DNA from: an uncultured Lachnospiraceae bacterium
GTDB lineage: Bacteria; Bacillota; Clostridia; Lachnospirales; Lachnospiraceae
Direction of reading: 5' to 3'
NCBI GenBank assembly: GCA_902783445.1
Contig: CACZQX010000385.1
Coordinates: 1 to 7,009 of the forward strand
DNA length: 7,009 nt
Shown here: positions 1 through 5,011 of the stretch, one piece after another
Layout: each line of letters starts with the position of its first letter
Numbering within the stretch: position 1 is the first letter of the stretch
Translations under genes and position numbers: made by a program
The notes under the pieces: model-generated
What the model saw: the letters and a program-made list of their open reading frames with translations, nothing else
Told to the model about the DNA's origin: nothing
Databases searched by the model: none

Positions 1-2
1 AG

Positions 3-1763
3 GGCTTGCAAGACTTTGAACAGATGATTGTCCACAAACAACGTGTTATTGATCGTATATTGGTTCATGAGTTTAGACAGATTGAGGTTTTAAATTATTC
101 GTTGGTTAAATATTTGTTTTCATCATATAAAAACCAAGAAAAACAAAAAGAAATATTGCATTTATTATCAACAAGAACAGATGAAGTTAAAGAGTTTATT
201 CGGGAATATATTAAAAAAAATGATAAAGAGTCAAATGATTTCATAGCTAGGTTAACTAAAGAAAATAAATTTTTATGGTTGGATTTGATGAATGATAACT
301 CTATTGCAGAGGATGTTAAAATCCACATCTTTGATTTGGTGTTATGTTATGCAGATACCACTTCAATAGTAACAATGAATGAAGAAGCGGATAGATGTAT
401 AGCAGAGTTTATTGAAAGAACTATCGATATTTTCTCGATGATAAAATACACAAGTATAGATAAAATGATAGAGATTCTATCGTTAATAGACTTTAAAATA
501 AACTTGATGGATTGTACGAAAACGGACAATGAAATATGTGAATTGATTTTTAACCAATCAAAATATAAGATTTGTGATGAAATGCTTTTACAGATTGTTG
601 GTCTAAAGAATAAATCGTTAATCAAACAATACGAATACGCTAGGCATACGACATTGCTTGAAATAAAAGAAGAAAGCGTATTGAATTACATATATGATAA
701 TTTTGACGAATACGTGGAAAATGTTATCTTTCACAAGGATAATACCAGAGAAACAGTAACTGCAATAATGGATTTGTGCCAACAATATGATTTTGATTTG
801 AGAGCAGAAGCTGTTGTAGATTTTCAAGATGCTATTATTGATGATATTAGTATTGTTCTTGACGCATGCGATAATAAAGAAGCAAGAAAAACTTTTGTAG
901 AACATGTTTTTGACGAAGAAAAATGCTTATATAATTGGAACAACATAGATGTATATTATAGAAACTATGGTCTTACGGATTTTATATTTAAGATAATACA
1001 ATCTAATATTAATACGCTTGCAAAACAACCGGATGGTTTGGCGGATTCTTTTATTGCAGATTTATTAAGCAAATCCTGGAACGAAGATGGTTTTGTAAGC
1101 TTTATTCAACGGTATAACATGGATGACTATAGTGTTGACTTGACGTTAGTTCCTAATAATAATATTAGAATTATGATTGAAATGAATTGGCTCCCATTTG
1201 ATTTGGATATTTATCAAGAATTAGCTGAGGTTTATTCGGAAGGATTATTGAAATACATTTTACACAATCAAGAGAGTTTTTTTGAATCACTTTATAACAT
1301 AAGTGTTAATATTATACCAATAGATGATATTATGAAGGAATCGATAATAAAAACAGATAATAAAATAGAGTTAATTAATCACGTGCCAGAAAGTGAAATG
1401 AGCCGGGAAATGGCAGTTGTTATTAGAAACACGGATATACAGGTGACAAAACCATATGTTTTATCAGCGTGGAATTTATTAGAAAAAGATGAGCGATATC
1501 AACTGTTATTAAACCATATTGATGTTTTAGATAATTCGGATTTACCTAGTTTGTTTGAAGAGTTAGACTACATGTATAGAGATTTTTCAATACGTAATAG
1601 ACGTCATAAAGTTTTTTTGAGCTATACAGATTATAATTTTCAATTGCTTAAAAAGCTTGAAGAGAAAGGATATCTAAGCAGTATGGGACCAGAGAAGCGA
1701 ATACTTGAGAATGATAATACAAGAGATCTACGCTTGTACGGATGGGTTAGAAAGGCTAAATAG
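3..1763 (+). CDS. C-terminal part of a large helical protein, possibly a YobI-like P-loop NTPase (5' partial)
   Basis: The frame is open from the left edge of the window with no stop before it. The first possible start (TTG at 6) has no ribosome binding site, so I read this as the 3' part of a longer gene. The visible 586 codons are acidic and rich in Ile, Leu, Asp, Glu, Asn and Lys. They look like consecutive amphipathic helices, with no signal peptide, no membrane segment and no Walker motif. The C-terminus ends in a basic segment (RLYGWVRKAK). A recurring pattern near residues 60-110 (FI..YI, then F...L....LW) and the size recall the C-terminal helical half of YobI-family proteins, which carry an N-terminal P-loop domain. 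This is recollection of family appearance, not a search, so the name is tentative. It stops 165 bases before an intrinsic terminator. The AT-rich codon use matches the other non-metabolic genes here. Confidence 0.75.
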   Translation, partial: GLQDFEQMIVHKQRVIDRILVHEFRQIEVLNYSLVKYLFSSYKNQEKQKEILHLLSTRTDEVKEFIREYIKKNDKESNDFIARLTKENKFLWLDLMNDNSIAEDVKIHIFDLVLCYADTTSIVTMNEEADRCIAEFIERTIDIFSMIKYTSIDKMIEILSLIDFKINLMDCTKTDNEICELIFNQSKYKICDEMLLQIVGLKNKSLIKQYEYARHTTLLEIKEESVLNYIYDNFDEYVENVIFHKDNTRETVTAIMDLCQQYDFDLRAEAVVDFQDAIIDDISIVLDACDNKEARKTFVEHVFDEEKCLYNWNNIDVYYRNYGLTDFIFKIIQSNINTLAKQPDGLADSFIADLLSKSWNEDGFVSFIQRYNMDDYSVDLTLVPNNNIRIMIEMNWLPFDLDIYQELAEVYSEGLLKYILHNQESFFESLYNISVNIIPIDDIMKESIIKTDNKIELINHVPESEMSREMAVVIRNTDIQVTKPYVLSAWNLLEKDERYQLLLNHIDVLDNSDLPSLFEELDYMYRDFSIRNRRHKVFLSYTDYNFQLLKKLEEKGYLSSMGPEKRILENDNTRDLRLYGWVRKAK

Positions 1764-1928
1764 TTGAAAATTAAAGAAAAATTGAAAAATCAATTAAATT
1801 ATATAATAGTTTATAAATATCCTTTAAATAGATTTGTAATTTAATTGTCGAAAAGGAAAACTTTATAATGACTCAAATCGTATGAGCTTTAAAGTACTTG
1901 TAAATAATTTGTATTGAGAATAGAGAAG

Positions 1929-1962
1929 CCTTCAAGGTGTAAATAGCTTTGAAGGTTTTTTT
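1929..1962 (+). terminator. Intrinsic terminator downstream of the partial gene
   Basis: CCTTCAAGGT (1929-1938) pairs with GCTTTGAAGG (1946-1955), counting two G-U pairs, around a 7-base loop. Seven T residues follow (1956-1962). A-rich bases just upstream would let it work weakly on the other strand too. It closes the transcript of the gene ending at 1763, or of a short transcript starting between them. Confidence 0.8.
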
Positions 1963-1970
1963 GTTAAAAA

Positions 1971-2004
1971 ATGTCGGTTTGAATGTCGGTTTATATGTCG
2001 GTTT
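1971..2004. repeat. Three copies of ATGTCGGTTT at exact 12-bp period
   Basis: ATGTCGGTTT occurs at 1971-1980, 1983-1992 and 1995-2004. The 2-bp spacers are GA and AT, and GA follows the third copy. On the + strand each copy reads ATG TCG GTT, and copies 1 and 3 are closed by TGA. There is no ribosome binding site, so translation is not supported. The period is close to one helical turn, which would place the copies on one face of the DNA. Confidence 0.85.
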
Positions 2005-2014
2005 GAATAAAGCG

Positions 2015-2028
2015 AACTTTTGAAAGTT
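2015..2028. promoter_or_regulatory. Short perfect dyad AACTTT-TG-AAAGTT
   Basis: A 6-bp perfect inverted repeat with a 2-bp centre lies between the 12-bp repeat cluster and the long inverted repeat upstream of the AAA_14 ATPase gene. It has the size of a repressor half-site pair, but in AT-rich DNA such dyads also arise by chance. No function is shown. Confidence 0.3.
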
Positions 2029-2044
2029 TTAAAAAAGCAAAGTT

Positions 2045-2107
2045 AAATGCGAGTTAACGTTACCGAAAATGAAAAAAATGCAAAAACGGTAACGTTAACT
2101 TGCATTT
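2045..2107. promoter_or_regulatory. Long inverted repeat with two LacI-operator-like dyads; also a possible terminator
   Basis: The left arm 2045-2065 and right arm 2087-2107 are complementary over 21 positions, with one G-T pair (2051/2101), around an A-rich 21-base loop. Each arm carries a 12-bp near-palindrome with a central CG: GTTAACGTTACC (2053-2064) and GGTAACGTTAAC (2088-2099), centred 35 bp apart. Central-CG dyads of this form are typical of LacI/GalR-family operators. The right arm runs into TTTTT (2105-2109), so the RNA hairpin could also terminate transcription. A competing pairing, AAAAATGCAA (2074-2083) with TTGCATTTTT (2100-2109), is also possible. It lies 53-115 bases upstream of the ATPase start and could be its operator, its insulator, or both. 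Confidence 0.6.
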
Positions 2108-2159
2108 TTCTCTTTAGGATGTTAGCATAAATAAAAAGGCGATGGTTAGGAGAAAGGTT

Positions 2160-3389
2160 ATGAAACTATATAAAAGAGAAAATTATTTAAGAAAAATACG
2201 AGGTTTTTACGATGCGGATGATATAATCAAGGTGATTACCGGGGTAAGAAGGTGTGGAAAATCAAGTTTGATGGAAATGATTGCAGCAGAAATATCCGAA
2301 AAAGGCGTTCCGCAGGAAAACATAATATATATAGATCTTGATAAACGCGGTTTTAAAAATATCAAGAAGGCGGATGCTCTTGAGCAATGCATAGAAGAAA
2401 GAGGAACTGCAAAGGGTTTGAAATACCTTTTTGTTGATGAAATCCAAAATGTTGAAGGCTTTGAAGAGGTTATAAATGGGTTCAGAACGGAAGGCGACTG
2501 GTCTATTTTTATAACCGGTTCAAATTCTTATCTTCTTAGCGGAGAGCTGGTAACTAAATTGACGGGTAGATATTTGGAATTTGAGATGTATCCGCTTAGT
2601 TTCGGTGAGTATGTCGAAATGAAAAAGTATTATGGTAAGCCTGTAGATACGAACAAGCAAGCAGAGCTTAGTAATTACATACTGGAAGGAGGTTTTCCCA
2701 GAACGGTTCTTTTTGATGATGTTTCAGACAAAAGGAAGTATGTTCAAGGTGTAATTAACGAAATATTTGAAAAAGATATTAGAAAACGCGTAAAAATAAG
2801 AAAGAAAGAAACTTTTGAGATAGTAAGACAGTATATTATAAACAATTTTGGAGCAACAACAAGCGTAAACAGCATCTGTCAGGCTTTAAATAAGAATGGA
2901 TTAAACATTGGAAAGACAACGGTGTCCAGATATATAAAAGCACTTGTAGACGCGAAAATTCTTTACGAATGCAGCCGCTTTGATATGAAATCGAAAAAAT
3001 CTTTAAGTGGTGAAAAAAAGTATTATTTGTCGGATTTGGGATTTTACTATGCCAACAATACTGATAACAGAATAAACTACGGTCCGGTGTTGGAAAATAT
3101 AACATACATATATGCGAAATCTATGGACTATTCTGTAAGCGTGGGAAGAATCGGAAAGTTGGAATGTGATTTTATTCTAAGAGATAATAACATGAATTAC
3201 TCTTATGTGCAGGTGTCGTACACCATACTTGCATCAGAAGAAACCGAGGACAGAGAATACCGCCCGCTTGAAATGATAAAAGATAACTATCCTAAGTATG
3301 TATTGACGATGGATACTTTGTTTCAGCATAGGAATGGGATAGAGCATGTTAATTTGGCGGAGTTTGTTGAGAAGGGGGAGAGGTTTTAG
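2160..3389 (+). CDS. AAA_14/DUF4143-type ATPase
   Basis: This is a complete 409-aa P-loop ATPase. Walker A is GVRRCGKSS (about residues 28-36). Walker B is YLFVDEIQN (89-97). A sensor-like ITGSNSYLL follows (118-126), then the family-typical LTGRY and PLSFGEY segments (134-151). A winged-helix-like stretch (about 220-270) comes next. The C-terminal DUF4143 region contains LECDFIL and YVQVSY, a restriction-endonuclease-like fold whose usual catalytic lysine is not evident. I chose ATG 2160 because AGGAG (2148-2152) sits 7 bases before it; ATG 2142 in the same frame would add six residues without a good site. These ATPases are frequent and often mobile in Firmicutes and Bacteroidetes genomes. 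Their role is unknown, with defence or toxin-antitoxin-like functions only proposed. No partner antitoxin is visible; the AbiH stub follows 66 bases downstream. Confidence 0.92.
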   Translation: MKLYKRENYLRKIRGFYDADDIIKVITGVRRCGKSSLMEMIAAEISEKGVPQENIIYIDLDKRGFKNIKKADALEQCIEERGTAKGLKYLFVDEIQNVEGFEEVINGFRTEGDWSIFITGSNSYLLSGELVTKLTGRYLEFEMYPLSFGEYVEMKKYYGKPVDTNKQAELSNYILEGGFPRTVLFDDVSDKRKYVQGVINEIFEKDIRKRVKIRKKETFEIVRQYIINNFGATTSVNSICQALNKNGLNIGKTTVSRYIKALVDAKILYECSRFDMKSKKSLSGEKKYYLSDLGFYYANNTDNRINYGPVLENITYIYAKSMDYSVSVGRIGKLECDFILRDNNMNYSYVQVSYTILASEETEDREYRPLEMIKDNYPKYVLTMDTLFQHRNGIEHVNLAEFVEKGERF

Positions 3390-3455
3390 TAATATACCGG
3401 ATACGATTTGAAGAATGAGTTCTACAGATTGTCAATTAGGCAGGAGGAAAGACAA

Positions 3456-3578
3456 GTGAGTACAGTTTTTATGATAGGTAACGGATTTGATTTGAATTGT
3501 GGAATGAAAACTAGATACAAAGATGTCTGCGAGACTATGAAAAAAGTCTGTAAATTAATCTTCTACAATAATGAATAG
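3456..3578 (+). pseudogene. abiH: Truncated AbiH-family abortive infection gene (N-terminal stub)
   Basis: An excellent ribosome binding site (AGGAGG, 3442-3447) lies 8 bases before a GTG start, so the 5' end of a real gene is preserved. The 40 codons begin VSTVFMIGNGFDLNCGMKT, followed by RYKDVCETM. The IGNGFDL...G..T.Y.D pattern is the hallmark N-terminus of AbiH-family proteins, which are normally several hundred residues long. The match fades after about residue 30, and the TAG stop lies in the first bases of the following terminator stem. The rest of the gene is absent, because the next sequence belongs to the convergent dehydrogenase. This looks like a large 3' deletion, not a point-mutation decay. 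It could be co-transcribed with the ATPase upstream. A functional micropeptide is possible but unlikely. Confidence 0.75.
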
Positions 3579-3609
3579 GCGGAAGGCTTGATATTGAAGC
3601 TTTCCGCCT
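3577..3609. terminator. Shared, probably bidirectional terminator between convergent genes
   Basis: A 13-bp stem with one G-U pair joins 3577-3589 (AGGCGGAAGGCTT) to 3597-3609 (AAGCTTTCCGCCT) over a 7-base loop. A T-rich tail (TTGCTTTTTATTT) follows on the + strand. On the - strand the tail is weaker (ATTCATTATT), but the hairpin begins 14 bases past the dehydrogenase stop, the expected place for its terminator. The last two bases of the AbiH stub's stop codon lie inside the stem, so it probably belonged to the dehydrogenase before the deletion joined the two. Confidence 0.8.
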
Positions 3610-3623
3610 TGCTTTTTATTTAT

Positions 3624-4577
3624 CTAGTTATATTTATAAAATCCTTCGCCTGCGTTTACGCCTGTTTTACCGGCGTCAATCATGGCTTTAAGCTTTGTGG
3701 CAATCTTTCCGTAAGTAGAATCGGGATTCTTTGCATCAGGATTCATGGACACGATATTGTAGGCTGTTGTGATGCCGACAACATCCAAGATTCTGAAAGG
3801 TCCCATAGGCGCGCCTGTTGCAAGCATCCAGGTTTTATCAACCACAGCGGGTTCGGCAACATCGTTGGCAAGAAGCGCCATAGCTGAGTTTAAGAAAGGC
3901 ACAAGGAGGGAATTTAAGATATATCCCGGCTGCTCTTTCTTAAGCGGAAGGGCAAACATGCCAATGCTTTCGGCAAATTCAACCACTTGGTCAAAATACT
4001 TCTGCTCTGTGCCCGGATGGCCCATAACCTCAGCTGTGTTGTGAGACCAAATCTGGTTGGCAAAGTGGAGGGACAAATACTTTTCGGGACGTCCCGTGTA
4101 TTTAGCAAACATGCTTGGAAGGAGAGTAGAGGAATTTGTTACGATAACTGTCTTTTCAGGCATGTGCTTTGCCATTTCGCTGTAGAAGGCAATCTTTTCT
4201 TCCGGGTTTTCCGCAACTGCTTCGATAACAAGGTCGGCATCTGCAACGGCAGCAGCCATGTCAGTTTCGAAACGGATGTTAGTAAGCGCATCATCTGCTG
4301 CTTTAATAAGTTCGTCAATCTTAGCAGGAGTGAGGCTTGCCACATCATCCACAAGACCGCGGGAAAAGACCGGTGGATTAGTGCCGCAAAGAGGCTTGAG
4401 GTCATTCAATTCTTTGACGTATGCATCGTGCCACATTTGAAGCTTTGGCTTTGAGCGGCCGATAGAAGCTTCGCTTCTGACCCAAACAGTAACGTTAAAA
4501 CCCTTGTAAGCAGATTGGTAGGCAATCTGACTGCCCAAAACTCCGCCGCCTGCAAGAACAATATTTTTGAAATTCAT
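3624..4577 (-). CDS. 3-hydroxyacyl-CoA dehydrogenase (NAD-dependent, short single-function form)
   Basis: This 317-aa cytoplasmic enzyme should interconvert 3-hydroxyacyl-CoA and 3-oxoacyl-CoA using NAD(H), in fatty-acid oxidation or butyrate-type fermentation. The N-terminal Rossmann motif is GGGVLGSQIA (10-19), and DLVIEAVAEN (115-124) is the usual second dinucleotide segment. The catalytic set is visible and correctly spaced against the mammalian enzyme: Ser150 (TNSST), His171 (LHFAN), Glu183 (TAEVMGH) and Asn222 (GYILNSLL). GAPMGPFRILDVVG (255-268) is the conserved C-terminal-domain motif. Length fits the family, and nothing is missing. The start is supported by AAAGGAG nine bases upstream (complement of 4587-4593). 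It is transcribed alone, divergent from the ATPase-TOPRIM operon. Its codons look more G/C-rich than its neighbours, suggesting a resident core gene between acquired ones. Chain-length preference cannot be told from the sequence. Confidence 0.95.
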   Translation of the reverse strand: MNFKNIVLAGGGVLGSQIAYQSAYKGFNVTVWVRSEASIGRSKPKLQMWHDAYVKELNDLKPLCGTNPPVFSRGLVDDVASLTPAKIDELIKAADDALTNIRFETDMAAAVADADLVIEAVAENPEEKIAFYSEMAKHMPEKTVIVTNSSTLLPSMFAKYTGRPEKYLSLHFANQIWSHNTAEVMGHPGTEQKYFDQVVEFAESIGMFALPLKKEQPGYILNSLLVPFLNSAMALLANDVAEPAVVDKTWMLATGAPMGPFRILDVVGITTAYNIVSMNPDAKNPDSTYGKIATKLKAMIDAGKTGVNAGEGFYKYN

Positions 4578-4646
4578 AGTCTGATACTCCTTTCGTGTTT
4601 AGAATTCAATGAGAAGATTGTATTGATTTTGATACATTGTATATTC

Positions 4647-4674
4647 ATTTTAACAGAATGAGGGGCAAATGCAA
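4647..4674 (-). promoter_or_regulatory. Possible promoter of the dehydrogenase gene
   Basis: Reading the - strand, TTGCAT (4669-4674) and TAAAAT (4647-4652) are separated by 16 bases, and the start codon is 70 bases past the -10. The -35 matches the consensus only in its first part, so this is a candidate. The -10 overlaps one copy of the repeated 9-mer AAAATGAAT (4643-4651), which would suit control by whatever binds that motif. Confidence 0.35.
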
Positions 4675-4713
4675 GTGTTAAATAATTAACGGGGGTGGGG
4701 GAAGTGAAAAAGG

Positions 4714-4757
4714 AAAATGAATTAAACTTTTTATGCAACAAAAGTATAATTCATTTT
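4714..4757. promoter_or_regulatory. Hairpin/operator with embedded promoter for the ATPase-TOPRIM operon
   Basis: The arms 4714-4731 and 4740-4757 are complementary at 17 of 18 positions around an 8-base loop. Within this dyad lie TTAAAC (4722-4727) and a perfect TATAAT (4745-4750), separated by exactly 17 bases, a plausible sigma-A promoter pointing toward 5012. A protein bound to the dyad would cover the promoter. Transcription starting near 4757 would give a leader of about 250 bases. The second direct-repeat copy (4787-4817) keeps TTAAAC but not the TATAAT. Confidence 0.5.
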
Positions 4758-4828
4758 AAAATAACGGTGAAATTTTGAGTGGAATTAAAATGAATTAAAC
4801 TTTATGAAACAAAAAGTGTGGAGCACTG

Positions 4829-4875
4829 AATTCTTAAGGTGTATCTCTACAAATAAAAACATCACCTTATGAATT
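4829..4875 (+). promoter_or_regulatory. Leader hairpin upstream of the ATPase gene
   Basis: AATTC and TAAGGTG (4829-4841, separated by one mismatched T) pair with CACCTTA and GAATT (4863-4875) across a 21-base loop, 12 pairs in all. No T-run follows, so it is not a standard terminator. It lies in the transcribed leader if the promoter at 4722-4750 is used, and could affect RNA stability or processing. Confidence 0.4.
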
Positions 4876-4996
4876 GAATAAAAAAGTTTATTTTAACATT
4901 AAAAACAAAAAGTTATTCTCCGAAATAGTAAAAGAATTAAATAATTTAGTTGAATTTATATCTGAAAATGATAAAATTATAATTAGGGAAGATTGA
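4838..4996 (+). pseudogene. Short open frame just upstream of the ATPase, probably a gene remnant
   Basis: The frame is open for 52 codons to TGA at 4994-4996, directly against the ATPase ribosome binding site. Its second half looks coding: LFSEIVKELNNLVEFISEND (20 residues from 4913), a regular amphipathic helix pattern. The only candidate start is TTG 4874 with no ribosome binding site, giving 40 residues. ATG 4804 opens a different frame (MKQKVWSTEFLR) that would need a one-base shift near 4838 to join it. I do not recognise the product. It may be the 3' remnant of a third operon gene or a small unrecognised protein. The upstream part overlaps the leader hairpin. Confidence 0.35.
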
Positions 4997-5011
4997 AAGG
5001 AGAATTTAAAA

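Larger units (their letters stand above)
4643..4817. repeat. Four copies of AAAATGAAT and a 31-32 bp direct repeat
   Basis: AAAATGAAT occurs at 4643-4651 (-), 4714-4722 (+), 4749-4757 (-) and 4787-4795 (+). The two + copies belong to a longer imperfect direct repeat, 4714-4745 and 4787-4817, which share AAAATGAATTAAACTTT and then ATG, AAC and AAAAGT with small differences. AT-rich composition makes single matches unremarkable. Four copies within 153 bp between two divergent genes suggest regulator binding sites or remnants of a duplication. Confidence 0.7.

Noticed and set aside
618..905. Open frame of 95 codons on the - strand
   Set aside because: Cys/Ile/Phe-rich antisense of the helical protein with no start signal; composition is that of a shadow frame.
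1971..2004. CRISPR-like array
   Set aside because: Units are 10 bp with 2-bp spacers and no unique spacers or cas genes; this is a short tandem repeat.
2142..2159. Earlier ATG (2142) as start of the AAA_14 ATPase
   Set aside because: It has no ribosome binding site, and the AGGAG that serves ATG 2160 lies inside the extra codons.
3415..3459. 15-codon frame ending in GTGA overlap with the AbiH stub start
   Set aside because: Too short, no ribosome binding site, and the overlap can arise by chance.
3588..3887. Open frame of 99 codons on the + strand
   Set aside because: It lies opposite the well-supported dehydrogenase, lacks a ribosome binding site, and its start falls in a terminator stem.
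3987..4454. Open frame of 155 codons on the + strand
   Set aside because: Antisense to the dehydrogenase whose catalytic residues are all visible; a mirror frame of a richer-GC gene.
4690..4713. G-rich purine tract as a quadruplex or polypurine signal
   Set aside because: Only two runs of five G are present; a four-stranded structure would need two-tier packing and nothing else supports it.
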